A DNA stretch of 64,000 nucleotides from Nocardia vinacea (GCF_035920345.1 NZ_CP109149.1:1302001-1366000); one strand, 5' to 3'. Counted from the stretch's first letter, positions 48,711-57,860 are shown. Notes: a model not told the origin generated them from the letters alone. Translations and numbers: made by a program.

Positions 48711-50132
48711 ATGACGAAAACATTCATTCACGGCGGCACGGTGGTTTCGCCCACCGGATCGCAATTGCTCGATGTGCTCGTCGACGGCGAGACGATTGTC
48801 GCGGTCCTGCAACCCGGTGCCACCGCATTGGGCGCGGATCTCGCCGCGTCCGCGGATGTGGCCATCAATGCGACCGGCAAATATGTGATTCCCGGCGGCG
48901 TGGACGGCCACACCCATATGCAGCTGCCCTTCGGCGGCACCGAGGCCTCGGATACCTTCGAGACCGGCACCCGCGCGGCCGCCTGGGGTGGCACCACGAC
49001 CATTGTCGACTTCGCGGTGCAGAAGCCGGGGGAGCGGGTGCAGGACACCCTCGGTCTGTGGCACGAGAAGGCCGCGGGCAACTGCGCGATCGACTACGGA
49101 TTCCATCAGATCATCGGTGAGGTGAACGACGAATCCCTCAAGGGGATGAGCGAATTGGTGGCCGAGGGTGTCACCAGCTTCAAGTTGTTCATGGCCTATC
49201 CGGGTGTCTTCTACTCCGATGACGGTCAGATCCTGCGGGCCATGCAATCGGCGGGCGATCTCGGCGCGCTGCTGATGATGCACGCGGAGAACGGCATCGC
49301 CATCGATGTGCTGGTCGAGCAGGCACTGGCCCGCGGTGAGACCTCGCCGTACTACCACGGTGTCTCCCGGCCGTGGCAGATGGAGGAGGAGGCCACACAT
49401 CGCGCGATCATGTTGGCGCAGTTGACGAATGCGCCGCTGTATGTCGTGCATGTCTCGGCCAAGCAGGCGATGGAACAGATCGCCGCCGCGCGGGGTAACG
49501 GGCAGAACGTCTTCGGTGAGACCTGTCCGCAGTACCTGTATCTGTCGCTCGAAGAGCATTTGGGCGCACCGGGTTTCGAGGGCGCGAAGTGGGTGTGCTC
49601 GACGCCGCTGCGGTCGAAGGTGGAGGGACATCAGGACGAGCTGTGGCGCTATATCCGCACGGGTGATGTCACATCGGTGAGCACCGACCACTGTCCCTTC
49701 TGCATGAAGGATCAGAAAGAGTTGGGGCTCGGCGACTTCAGCAAGATTCCCAATGGGATCGGCGGCGTCGAACATCGGATGGATCTGATGTTCCAGGGCG
49801 TCAAAAACGGGTTGATATCACTGGAGCGCTGGGTCGAGGTCTGCTGCACCACCCCGGCACGCATGTTCGGTATGTATCCGCGCAAGGGTGTCATCAGTCC
49901 GGGTGCCGACGCCGACATCGTCATCTATGACCCGACCGGGCACACCAGCATCGGGTTCGGCAAGACACACCACATGAATATGGATCATTCGGCCTGGGAG
50001 GGCTTCGAGATCGACGGACACGTCGACAAGGTGCTCTCGCGCGGCCGCGTGATCATCGACGACGGCTCGTATCTGGGCAGTGCCGGTCACGGCCGGTTCA
50101 TCACCCGCGAACTGTCGCAGAACCTGATCTGA
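48711..50132 (+). CDS. Dihydropyrimidinase / hydantoinase
   Basis: 473 residues. Amidohydrolase with metal ligands His67 and His69 in GVDGHTHMQLPFGG, carboxylated Lys158 in SFKLFMAYPG, and later ETCPQYLYL and VSTDHCPF segments typical of dihydropyrimidinases. It hydrolyses dihydrouracil/dihydrothymine or hydantoins to N-carbamoyl amino acids, the substrate of the gene before it. It sits in one operon with that gene (16 nt) and the LLM gene (19 nt). Confidence 0.93.
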   Translation: MTKTFIHGGTVVSPTGSQLLDVLVDGETIVAVLQPGATALGADLAASADVAINATGKYVIPGGVDGHTHMQLPFGGTEASDTFETGTRAAAWGGTTTIVDFAVQKPGERVQDTLGLWHEKAAGNCAIDYGFHQIIGEVNDESLKGMSELVAEGVTSFKLFMAYPGVFYSDDGQILRAMQSAGDLGALLMMHAENGIAIDVLVEQALARGETSPYYHGVSRPWQMEEEATHRAIMLAQLTNAPLYVVHVSAKQAMEQIAAARGNGQNVFGETCPQYLYLSLEEHLGAPGFEGAKWVCSTPLRSKVEGHQDELWRYIRTGDVTSVSTDHCPFCMKDQKELGLGDFSKIPNGIGGVEHRMDLMFQGVKNGLISLERWVEVCCTTPARMFGMYPRKGVISPGADADIVIYDPTGHTSIGFGKTHHMNMDHSAWEGFEIDGHVDKVLSRGRVIIDDGSYLGSAGHGRFITRELSQNLI

Positions 50133-50151
50133 CCCGATTGGAGAGTGCCGC

Positions 50152-51189
50152 ATGGATATCGGTGTGGTGCTGCAATGCACACCTCCCGCCTCGCGGGTGG
50201 TCGAACTGGCCAGACAGGCGGAGACACACGGCTTTTCGCATGTTTGGACCTTCGATTCGCACCTGCTGTGGCAGGAGCCCTACGTCATCCACAGCCAGAT
50301 TCTGGCCGCCACCCGCAAGGTGGTCGTCGGCCCGATGGTCACCAACCCGGCCACCAGGGACTGGACGGTGACCGCGTCGACCTTCGCGACGCTCAACGAT
50401 ATGTTCGGCAATCGCACCGTCTGCGGTATCGGCCGCGGCGACTCCGCGGTGCGCACCCTCGGCGGCAAACCGACGACCTTGGCGACATTGCGGGAATCCA
50501 TCGAGGTGATCAGGGAACTCGGCAATGGTCGCAGTGCCCGCGTCGGCGACACCGTGGTGCGCTTCCCGTGGGCGAGCGCCTCGCGGCTCGAGGTGTGGGT
50601 GGCCGGATACGGTCCGCGTGCACTCGATCTGACCGGTGAGGTCGCCGACGGATTCATTCTGCAACTCGCCGACCCGGATATCGCCGCGTGGACGATCGCC
50701 CGGGTGCGGGCGGCCGCCGAGCAGGCCGGGCGCGCGCCGGGATCGGTGAAAATCTGTGTGGCGGCACCGGCCTACGTCACCGACGGATCCGAGGCCGCGA
50801 CGGCGCATGCCCGCGAACAGTGCCGCTGGTTCGGCGGCATGGTCGGCAATCATGTCGCCGATATCGTCGCGAAATACGGTACCGACGGCGATATTCCGGC
50901 CGCGCTCACCGACTACATCGCGGGCCGTCAGGGCTACGACTACAACGAGCACGGGCGCGCGGGCAATACGCATGCCGAATTCGTGCCGGACGCCATCGTG
51001 GACCGTTTCTGTGTGATCGGCACGCCCGATGAGCAGTTGGCTCGGCTGCACGAGCTGGAGAAGTTGGGTGTCGACCAGTTCGCGGTCTATCTCCAGCATG
51101 ATGCCAAGACCGCCACGCTGGAGGCGTACGGGGAGTCGGTGCTGCCACGGTTGGCGTATCCGGTCACGGCGACGGCGGGCGCCGAGTGA
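50152..51189 (+). CDS. TIGR03842-like LLM flavin/F420 oxidoreductase
   Basis: 345 residues of the luciferase-like fold: MDIGVVLQCTPPASRVVELA, ETHGFSHVWTFDSHLLWQEP, NRTVCGIGRGDSAVRTLGG and DGFILQLADPDIAAWTI. The group resembles TIGR03842, known to occur beside dihydropyrimidinase genes. No dihydropyrimidine dehydrogenase is in the window, so this enzyme could supply the reduced pyrimidine or act on a related ring (inference). GAGAGTG lies upstream of the ATG. Its TGA overlaps the GTG of a 32-aa reading frame (GTGA). Confidence 0.88.
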   Translation: MDIGVVLQCTPPASRVVELARQAETHGFSHVWTFDSHLLWQEPYVIHSQILAATRKVVVGPMVTNPATRDWTVTASTFATLNDMFGNRTVCGIGRGDSAVRTLGGKPTTLATLRESIEVIRELGNGRSARVGDTVVRFPWASASRLEVWVAGYGPRALDLTGEVADGFILQLADPDIAAWTIARVRAAAEQAGRAPGSVKICVAAPAYVTDGSEAATAHAREQCRWFGGMVGNHVADIVAKYGTDGDIPAALTDYIAGRQGYDYNEHGRAGNTHAEFVPDAIVDRFCVIGTPDEQLARLHELEKLGVDQFAVYLQHDAKTATLEAYGESVLPRLAYPVTATAGAE

Positions 51190-51284
51190 TCGCCTCGGCA
51201 GCGGCGGCGCTCGCGGCGGGGTGCTATGAGCTGGTCAAGAGGCGTCTCGCGGAGCCGGTTCCGGTGTCGGCGGGCGATCAATGA
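51186..51284 (+). CDS. 32-aa microprotein coupled to both neighbours
   Basis: A 33-codon frame exactly fills the gap between the LLM gene and the first permease. Its GTG overlaps the LLM stop (GTGA) and its TGA overlaps the permease start (ATGA). The product starts VIASAAAALAAGCYELVKRR, a short Ala-rich helix followed by a basic and then Pro/Val-rich tail. Such double overlap suggests translation, either as a coupling leader or a small transporter/enzyme partner. It has no recognised family. Confidence 0.55.
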   Translation: MIASAAAALAAGCYELVKRRLAEPVPVSAGDQ

Positions 51285-52171
51285 GAGCGGGAGCTGTGCG
51301 GGCTCGGCAGGTCGGCTACGCGGTCGGTGTGCTGGTGCTGGTGGTCGCGGTCTGGGAACTCGTCAAGTACTTCGTGCCCGAGCGCGGGGTGAGTATCGGC
51401 GATACCCGGATTCTGCCGCGCACGAGCGACGCTGCGTTGCCGCACGTCTGGTCGGTCATCGCGGTGCTCGGTGACAAAGACGGCGCCGGCACCGTTGGCG
51501 GAACACTGCTGCGCACAGCGGGATTCACCTTCGGGCTCGCGCTGTTGGCATTGGCGATCGGAACGGTAGTCGGTATCGCGCTCGCGGTGGTGATGCAGCG
51601 TTTCTCCTTCGTCGAGCGCGGATTACTTCCCTATATCGTTGTCTCGCAGACGGTTCCGTTGATCGCCTTGGCGCCGCTGGTGGCCGGGTGGGGCGGGAAG
51701 ATCGTCATTGCCGGTGAGCCGTGGCGGCCGTGGATGAGTATCGCGGTCATCGCGTCGTATCTGGCCTTCTTCCCGGTGGCGGTCGGAATGTTGCGCGGAT
51801 TGCAGGCGCCGTCCAAGGCGTCGGTGGAATTGCTGCACAGCTACTCCGCGAATTGGTGGGAGACATTGGTGCACTTGCGGTTTCCCGCCGCAGTGCCGCA
51901 TTTTCTGTCCGCCCTGCGCTTGGCCGCCGCGGCATCGGTGATCGGCGCCGTGGTCGCGGAGATCTCGACCGGCACCGCGGGTGGCATCGGCCGCCAGATC
52001 ATCGTCTTCTCCCAGCAGGCCACCGGCGATGCGGCCCGGCTCTATGCGGCTGTTCTCGCCGCCGCACTGCTCGGTGTCGCCGTGACCGCCGTCGTCGGCC
52101 TGGCCGAAGTGGCACTACGTCGATACAGCCGTCCCGCCGGGGCGCGCGGTTCTTCAGGAGGTACCCGTTGA
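51281..52171 (+). CDS. ABC transporter permease 1 (SsuC/ThiX/RibX type)
   Basis: 296 residues, about six hydrophobic helices. The binding-protein-dependent permease loop is visible as ELLHSYSANWWETLVHLRFP, AAVPHFLSALRLAAAASVIG. The N-terminal part includes LVLVVAVWELVKYFV. It belongs to the nitrate/sulfonate/HMP-type importers. The start overlaps the microprotein stop and the stop overlaps the ATPase start. A second different permease follows, so the importer probably has a heterodimeric membrane part. Confidence 0.88.
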   Translation: MRAGAVRARQVGYAVGVLVLVVAVWELVKYFVPERGVSIGDTRILPRTSDAALPHVWSVIAVLGDKDGAGTVGGTLLRTAGFTFGLALLALAIGTVVGIALAVVMQRFSFVERGLLPYIVVSQTVPLIALAPLVAGWGGKIVIAGEPWRPWMSIAVIASYLAFFPVAVGMLRGLQAPSKASVELLHSYSANWWETLVHLRFPAAVPHFLSALRLAAAASVIGAVVAEISTGTAGGIGRQIIVFSQQATGDAARLYAAVLAAALLGVAVTAVVGLAEVALRRYSRPAGARGSSGGTR

Positions 52172-53076
52172 CCGGGAAAGTGGAATCGGCCACCACGGGC
52201 AGCGATGCGGCCGATGAGCAGATCCAGGCGCCGGATCCGGGTTCCGTCGCGGCGAAGGCCGAAGACGTTGCGGCGGTTGACCTCACCGATGTTGGGAAGA
52301 TCTTCGACGCGGGTTCGGTAACCGCGCTCACGGGTGTCTCGCTGAAAGTCCTTGCGGGGGAGTTCGTCTCGCTGATCGGTCCCTCGGGCTGCGGCAAATC
52401 CACCCTGCTGCGCATCATCGCCGATCTGGAACGGCCGAGCAGCGGCAGCGTGACCGTGCACGGCAAGACCGCGCGGCAGGCCAGAATCGACCAGGATTAC
52501 GGCATCGCCTTCCAGCAGGCGGGACTCCTGGACTGGCGCACCGTTCAGTCCAATGTCGAATTACCACTCGAGCTACACAAGGTTACGAAGGCTGAAAGAC
52601 GCTCTCGCAGTGCGGAACTCCTCGAGATGGCCGGTCTCACCGATTTCTCGCACCGCTATCCGGCGGAACTGTCCGGTGGTATGCAACAGCGCGTGGCGAT
52701 TGCCAGGGCATTGGCCCGTAAACCTTCGCTGCTGCTCATGGACGAACCATTCGGGGCGCTGGACGAAATGACCCGCGAACGCATGCAGGGCGAGTTACTG
52801 CGCATCGCCGGAGAAACTGGTGCCGCAGTGGTTTTCGTGACGCACTCCATTCCGGAGGCGGTGTTCCTGTCCGACCGCGTGGTGATCATGTCACCGCGGC
52901 CCGGCCGCATCACCGAGATCGTGCCGACCGGCGGCTGGGGCCGGGAAGCGGGCGTCAGCGGTGACGATATCCGTTCCAGCGAGGCGTTTTTCGAGGCCGT
53001 CGCCGCCGTCCGCACCGCACTGCGCGGCGGACACGAGACCGCCGACATCATCGTGGCGGGACAGGATCTGCAATGA
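52168..53076 (+). CDS. ABC transporter ATPase (NMT1/THI5-like importer)
   Basis: 302 residues. Walker A GPSGCGKST, Q-loop FQQAGLLDWRTV, signature LSGGMQQRVAIARAL, Walker B LLLMDEPFGALDE and H-loop VTHSIPEAVFLSDRV. The TTG start at 52168 is chosen for CAGGAGG upstream and overlap with the permease stop (TTGA). The N-terminal ~35 residues before the fold are acidic and unusual. Energises the importer; overlaps the second permease by 4 nt. Confidence 0.93.
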   Translation: MTGKVESATTGSDAADEQIQAPDPGSVAAKAEDVAAVDLTDVGKIFDAGSVTALTGVSLKVLAGEFVSLIGPSGCGKSTLLRIIADLERPSSGSVTVHGKTARQARIDQDYGIAFQQAGLLDWRTVQSNVELPLELHKVTKAERRSRSAELLEMAGLTDFSHRYPAELSGGMQQRVAIARALARKPSLLLMDEPFGALDEMTRERMQGELLRIAGETGAAVVFVTHSIPEAVFLSDRVVIMSPRPGRITEIVPTGGWGREAGVSGDDIRSSEAFFEAVAAVRTALRGGHETADIIVAGQDLQ

Positions 53077-53849
53077 AGACGTGGCTACCGGCGGTGGTAT
53101 TCGGCGTCGGCGGATTAGCGCTGTGGCAGGTGCTGACCGTCGTCGCGGGTGTGCCGTCTTTCCTGCTGCCCGCACCGACCGCGATCGCGAAACAGTTCAC
53201 CGAGAACTTCGACCGCATCGTCGATGCCGCCACCGCGACTGGTACGAACGCTCTCATCGGCCTGCTGGTAGGTGCGGTCGTAGGCATTGTGGCGGCCATG
53301 GTCGCGGTACGGTTCCGGCTGGTCGAGGGGCTATTGACGCCGCTGGCCGCCGCGGCCGCCGCGGTGCCGATCGTCGCGCTCGCCCCGCTGCTGAATTCGA
53401 TGTATTCGACCACCACCGACACCCCGCGCCGCATGGTCGTGGCCATCGTGGTGTTCTTCCCGATGTTCGTCAGCACCGCCCGCGGCCTGCGGCAGGTGCC
53501 GCAGGTGCAGACCGATCTGATGACCTCGTATGCGGCAGGCGGCTGGCAGATCACCCGGACGGTGCGGCTGCCCGCGGCACTGCCCTACCTGTTCACCGGG
53601 CTGCGCATCGCGGCGCCGGGTGCGGTGATCGCGGCCATCATCGCCGAATACTTCGGTGGCCTGCAGAACGGCCTCGGCAGCCGAATCACCTCCGCCGCAG
53701 CGAATACCGCCTATCCGCGTGCGTGGGCCTATGTGGTCGGCGCCATGATCGTCGGCCTGCTCTTCCTCGCCGTCGTTCTGATTCTCGAACAACTGACCCG
53801 CCGACCCCGGAACATCCTGATCCGCGACATCTTTGGGAGATCGAAATGA
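53073..53849 (+). CDS. ABC transporter permease 2
   Basis: 258 residues, about six hydrophobic helices, with the permease loop DLMTSYAAGGWQITRTVRLP, AALPYLFTGLRIAAPGAVIA. The ATG overlaps the ATPase stop (ATGA), and its stop overlaps the binding-protein start (ATGA). Partner of permease 1. Confidence 0.9.
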   Translation: MKTWLPAVVFGVGGLALWQVLTVVAGVPSFLLPAPTAIAKQFTENFDRIVDAATATGTNALIGLLVGAVVGIVAAMVAVRFRLVEGLLTPLAAAAAAVPIVALAPLLNSMYSTTTDTPRRMVVAIVVFFPMFVSTARGLRQVPQVQTDLMTSYAAGGWQITRTVRLPAALPYLFTGLRIAAPGAVIAAIIAEYFGGLQNGLGSRITSAAANTAYPRAWAYVVGAMIVGLLFLAVVLILEQLTRRPRNILIRDIFGRSK

Positions 53850-54988
53850 GAACTGCCACAGGGCGTTTACGCGCTTGTCTCGCGCTGGCGGCGTTGGCGG
53901 CGGCCGCGCTGACCGGCTGCAGCACCACCGACAGTGGCTCCGGAACCACCGCAGACGGCCTGACCAAGGTCCGCCTGCAGTTGCAGTGGTTCAAGCAAGG
54001 GCAGTTCGCGGGTTATCTGGCCGCCGTGGACCAGGGCTTCTACAAGGAGCAGGGTTTGTCCGTCGAAATCCTCGATGGCGGAACCGATATCGTGCCGCAG
54101 ACGGTACTGGCCCAGGGGCAGGCCGACTACGCGATCGCTTGGGTACCCAAGGCGCTGGCCTCGCGCGAGTCCGGGGCGGGTATCACCGATGTGGCGCAGG
54201 TGTTCCAGCGCTCGGGCACCAAGCAGGTGTCGTTCAAGTCCGACAACATCACGGGCCCGGCCGCGCTGCGCGGTAAGACCGTCGGAAACTGGGGCTACGG
54301 TAACGAATTCGAGCTGTTTGCGGGCATGACCAAGGCGGGCATCGATCCGTCCAAGGATGTCAAGCTGGTCCAGCAGCAGTTCGATATGAACGCCTTCCTC
54401 GCCAAGGACATCACTGCCGCCCAGGCCATGTCCTACAACGAATACGCCCAGCTGCTGGAGACGAAGAATCCGGCCACCGGGAAGCTCTACACCGCAGACG
54501 ATTTCGCCACCATCGACTGGAACGACGAGGGCGTGGCCATGCTGCAGGATGCGATCTGGGCGAATTCGGAGAAACTGAAGGATGCGAAATACCAGGACCA
54601 GACCGTCAAATTCCTCGCGGCCTCGCTGAAGGGCTGGGCGTTCTGCCGCGACAATGTCGACAAATGCCGCGATATCACCGTCGCCGCGGGCAGCACGCTC
54701 GGCGCCAGCCACCAGCAGTGGCAGATCAACGAGGTCAACAAGCTGATCTGGCCCTCGCCCAACGGGATCGGCATGATCGACAAGTCCGCATGGGACCGCA
54801 CCGTGAAGATCGCCAAGGAGACCAAGAACCAGGAGGGCGTCACGGTGCTGAAGCAGGATCCCGATGCGGGCGCGTTCACCAACGAATACGTGACCAAGGC
54901 ACTGGACCTACTGAAATCCGGTGGAATCGATGTCACCGGAACGGGATTCGCGCCGCAGCAGGTGACACTGACCGAAGGCGGTAAATAG
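53846..54988 (+). CDS. NMT1/THI5-like substrate-binding lipoprotein
   Basis: 380 residues. Signal peptide with lipobox LTGC, then a periplasmic-type binding protein: VRLQLQWFKQGQFAGYLAAV, DQGFYKEQGLSVEILDGGTD, IVPQTVLAQGQADYAIAWVP, TVGNWGYGNEFELFAG. The family binds hydroxymethylpyrimidine, riboflavin or similar ring compounds; with the enzymes upstream a pyrimidine or hydantoin ligand is likely. ATG 53846 overlaps the permease stop; a longer upstream in-frame reading is antagonistic to the permease gene and rejected. Confidence 0.9.
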   Translation: MRTATGRLRACLALAALAAAALTGCSTTDSGSGTTADGLTKVRLQLQWFKQGQFAGYLAAVDQGFYKEQGLSVEILDGGTDIVPQTVLAQGQADYAIAWVPKALASRESGAGITDVAQVFQRSGTKQVSFKSDNITGPAALRGKTVGNWGYGNEFELFAGMTKAGIDPSKDVKLVQQQFDMNAFLAKDITAAQAMSYNEYAQLLETKNPATGKLYTADDFATIDWNDEGVAMLQDAIWANSEKLKDAKYQDQTVKFLAASLKGWAFCRDNVDKCRDITVAAGSTLGASHQQWQINEVNKLIWPSPNGIGMIDKSAWDRTVKIAKETKNQEGVTVLKQDPDAGAFTNEYVTKALDLLKSGGIDVTGTGFAPQQVTLTEGGK

Positions 54989-55393
54989 GTGGTCGATCAC
55001 GTCTTCTGACCCCCAGATCGGGGTGGAACTCGCCTCGAGTGCGTGTTCATGGGATCAGAGGGGCTGCAACGAGTGCCTTGTCGCCTGGAACCAGGTTGCA
55101 CCGGTGGCGGTGTACCGCTGGGATGCGGAGGTGACCCGACCGACCACCGACTCTGCCCTTCGGGCCGCTAGGTGTCGGTGGGGTGCTGATGGCGGCGATG
55201 ATCATCGAGCAGGTGGCCGACTTCAAGCGGAGCCAGGTGCCCGGCATCGGCCTCAGCCCCCGGCGAAATGCTGCTCGCCAGCGGCTTCTCCTGCGCCGAC
55301 GCACACCGCGCGCCGCGACTACAAGCAGATCTCCTTCAACCGGCGATAGGATTGAATTCGCAGTCCGCGACTACTCGTTGGTGGGGCGGTGAG
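54989..55393. other. 405-bp gap without a supported gene
   Basis: Open frames here are short and not protein-like. No terminator with a T-run was found after the binding-protein gene. The stretch may contain decayed coding sequence but nothing could be identified. Confidence 0.5.
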
Positions 55394-56479
55394 ATGTGGG
55401 GTAAGCGCGAGGACATGATTGTGCGGGGGCGGCTGCCGTTCAACGCCGAGCCGCCGCCATCGGTGCTGGCGAGCAGCGAAATCACCGCGGTGGACGCGTT
55501 CTATGCGCGCAATCACGGTCCGTTCCCCGACATCCCCGCCGAGCGGTGGCGGTTGGGCGTCGATGGACGGGTGGACAACCCGCTCACCGTGACCTACGAC
55601 CAGCTGACGACCGGTTTTGAGCAACACAGCGTGGTAGCGACGCTTGCGTGTGCCGGCAACCGGCGCGCTGAACTGCTGGCGGTGCGCCCGATCCCCGGCA
55701 AGGAGCCATGGGAGCACGGCGCGATCTCGACCGCCGAGTGGGCCGGGCCCAGGCTGGCCGATGTACTGCAGGCGGCCGGGGTGGACCACGATGACCGACT
55801 GCACGTCGCATTCGCTGCGCCCGACGTGGCCCAAGAGGCCCGGCCGGTCCAGTCCTATGGCAGTTCCATCCCGCTGTCCAAGGCGCTCCGCGAGGAGGTG
55901 TTGTTGGCCTGGCAGATGAATTCTCAGCCACTTCCGCGCGCTCACGGTGGCCCGGTGCGTGTGGTGGTGCCTGGCTACATCGGGGCTCGCAGCGTCAAAT
56001 GGGTCACCGCCGTCACCGTGCAATCCGTCCCATCACAGAACTATTTTCAGGCCCTCGACTACCGTATTCTTCCGCCCGAGGCCGACCCAGAGGCGGTCGC
56101 ACCGGGCGAGGGCATCTCGCTATCGTCGCTGGCGCTCAACTGCGACATCCTCGTGCCCACCGAGGGCGATCAGATTCCGCGTGGCTCCCGCACCGTTCGT
56201 GGATGGGCAATCGCCGGCGACGGCCACGGCATCGCACGGGTCGATGTCTCCGTCGACGACGGCCGCAGCTGGCGGCAGGCCGACCTGCACCCCGCACCCA
56301 GTCGGTGGGCGTGGCGGCCGTGGTCGCTGACCGTCGACATGCGACCCGGGCCACTGAACATCACCGCGCGCGCCTGGGACGACGCCGGAGCCACACAACC
56401 CGAATCCCCAGCATCCGTCTGGAATCCCCGCGGATACGGCAACAACGCCTGGGCCCACATCAAACTGACGATCCTTTAA
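55394..56479 (+). CDS. Sulfite oxidase-like molybdopterin oxidoreductase
   Basis: 361 residues. Moco-binding domain with FYARNHGPFPDIP and the molybdenum-ligand cysteine in VVATLACAGNRR (Cys86), then GPVRVVVPGYIGARSVKWV, followed by the C-terminal Ig-like dimerisation domain (GWAIAGDGHGIARVDVSVDD, GRSWRQADL, ITARAWDDAG). There is no signal peptide or haem domain, so it is likely cytoplasmic, like plant-type sulfite oxidases. The ATG is 5 nt after GGTGAG, a weak site. Next to it are a multicopper-oxidase remnant and DoxX. The true substrate is not known. Confidence 0.88.
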   Translation: MWGKREDMIVRGRLPFNAEPPPSVLASSEITAVDAFYARNHGPFPDIPAERWRLGVDGRVDNPLTVTYDQLTTGFEQHSVVATLACAGNRRAELLAVRPIPGKEPWEHGAISTAEWAGPRLADVLQAAGVDHDDRLHVAFAAPDVAQEARPVQSYGSSIPLSKALREEVLLAWQMNSQPLPRAHGGPVRVVVPGYIGARSVKWVTAVTVQSVPSQNYFQALDYRILPPEADPEAVAPGEGISLSSLALNCDILVPTEGDQIPRGSRTVRGWAIAGDGHGIARVDVSVDDGRSWRQADLHPAPSRWAWRPWSLTVDMRPGPLNITARAWDDAGATQPESPASVWNPRGYGNNAWAHIKLTIL

Positions 56480-56543
56480 GGCATGGGACTGCCCGGCCGA
56501 CGGGCTGAGCCGTCACGGGTTTAGGGGCCGCTTCTTCCTAGAG

Positions 56544-56624
56544 GAAGATGGCCTGTCGCTGCTGCACTGCCACAGTCAACTGCACATGGACTTCGGTTTC
56601 ATGGCCCTGCTCCACGCCACCTGA
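56544..56624 (+). pseudogene. C-terminal remnant of a multicopper oxidase
   Basis: A 26-codon frame ends EDGLSLLHCHSQLHMDFGFM then ALLHAT and a stop. LLHCHSQLHMDFGFM is the last copper-binding motif (HCHxxxHxxxGM/F) of multicopper oxidases. Nothing of the remaining protein is present, as the sulfite-oxidase-like gene stops 64 nt upstream. It is a deletion relic. Confidence 0.8.
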
Positions 56625-56635
56625 CCCGACACCGG

Positions 56636-57133
56636 CTACGAAACCTGTTCCCCCGCAACACCGGCCGCCAACATGCGGGTGATGATCGCGTCGATCGACC
56701 AGTGGCCGGGGCCGATCCACAACAGGAATATCAGGCCACACAGCATCGCGAAATCGGTGCGCGCGTCGTGCGCCATCCCCCAAAAGCCTTGCACGCCTTG
56801 GAATCCACCCGGCCCCAGCTCGCGCAGCTTGGTCAGCACGATCGCCAAAATAATGTCGATCAGTAGCGGGATCGCCGCCAGCCGGGTCAGCAACCCGACC
56901 ACAATCAGTGTGCCGCAAACGATTTCGACCACCCCGTCCAGGTTCGCGAAGAACGGCGCGGCGGGGATACCGATTTTGTCGAACCGCCCCGGTCCCAGCT
57001 TGTCCGGATACAGAAACTTCTGGATCCCCTCACTGAGGAACACCAACCCGACCGACACCCGAATACAAACCACCGCGCCCGGCCCGTCAGCACCCAGCAG
57101 CCCCGCCCACAACCCCCGACTCGATCCAGCCAC
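56636..57133 (-). CDS. DoxX-family membrane protein
   Basis: 165 residues, four hydrophobic helices, with family features RVSVGLVFLSEGIQKFLYPD, GIPAAPFFANLDGVVEIVCG and a C-terminal AMLCGLIFLLWIGPGHWSID. DoxX proteins are small quinone-associated or redox-linked membrane proteins with unclear functions in actinobacteria. GTG 57133 is taken as start. Convergent with the multicopper oxidase remnant. Confidence 0.85.
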   Translation of the reverse strand: MAGSSRGLWAGLLGADGPGAVVCIRVSVGLVFLSEGIQKFLYPDKLGPGRFDKIGIPAAPFFANLDGVVEIVCGTLIVVGLLTRLAAIPLLIDIILAIVLTKLRELGPGGFQGVQGFWGMAHDARTDFAMLCGLIFLLWIGPGHWSIDAIITRMLAAGVAGEQVS

Positions 57134-57224
57134 CGTGACATCGCCTCCCGATATCGCAGATCACCGCTGGGCCGAGCCTACCCACGGGCCGTAGCTCTCG
57201 AGCTAGCGGCCAGGACCGTGGATG

Positions 57225-57421
57225 TCAGGAGTCGCGCGGGGCTACCAGGCCGGATTCGTAGGCCAGAACTACGAGTTGGGTGCGGACGCGGGCGTGGAGC
57301 TTGGTCATGGCTCGGTTGATGTGGGTTTTCGCGGTCAGCGGGCTGATCACCATGCGGTCGGCGATCTGGTCGTTGGATAGGCCGTGCGCGACCAGGGCCA
57401 CGGCCTCGCGTTCGCGAAGGG
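57225..57421 (-). pseudogene. LuxR/NarL-type HTH remnant
   Basis: Minus-strand frame reads REREAVALVAHGLSNDQIAD, RMVISPLTAKTHINRAMTKL and LVVLAYESGLVAPRDS before the stop at 57225. This is the C-terminal DNA-binding domain of NarL-type response regulators. The receiver domain is missing; sequence before it belongs to an unrelated short frame. Probably a decayed two-component gene. Confidence 0.78.
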
Positions 57422-57626
57422 CGGTATCGGCTGGAGGCCCGATCTACGACGAATTCGTCGACCGGGTCGTCTCGACTGTGCGGGCGCTGCGGCTGGGCGT
57501 CGACTGCCCGGACGTCGGTGCCGAATTCGAGGCGATGACCTGCACCGCGCAGGTCGACCCCGGTCATGCGCACATAACCCACAAGTAGAGACATAGTGCC
57601 GGTTCTGCGGAGTAACCTACGGTTTC

Positions 57627-57860
57627 ATGAGCGCATGCGAGGTTTGCGGTAACGATTACGCTATGCCGATCGTCGTCGAGGCTCAGGGAATGCGGCATGT
57701 CTTCGACTGCTTCGAATGTGCGATCCACCGCATGGCACCTATCTGCGGGCACTGTAACTGCAAGATCATCGGCCACGGTGTGGAGGCCGACGGTCGATTC
57801 TTCTGCTGCGCGCACTGCGCCGTGTCCGAGGGTGCCAGAGGCTTGGTCGACCACGTGTGA
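57627..57860 (+). CDS. Small Cys-rich zinc-binding (metallothionein-like) protein
   Basis: 77 residues with Cys pairs CEVCG, FDCFECAIH, CGHCNCK and CCAHC, eleven Cys plus several His. It resembles short actinobacterial zinc-ribbon/prokaryotic metallothionein-like proteins, in which HVFDCFECAIH and CCAHCA recur. The ATG follows a weak site. Likely metal binding or a small redox-responsive protein; no neighbour points to a partner. Confidence 0.75.
   Translation: MSACEVCGNDYAMPIVVEAQGMRHVFDCFECAIHRMAPICGHCNCKIIGHGVEADGRFFCCAHCAVSEGARGLVDHV

Noticed and set aside
52961..53845. N-terminal extension of the ABC binding protein
   Set aside because: It overlaps the second permease in another frame; the ATG at 53846 gives a proper lipoprotein signal peptide.
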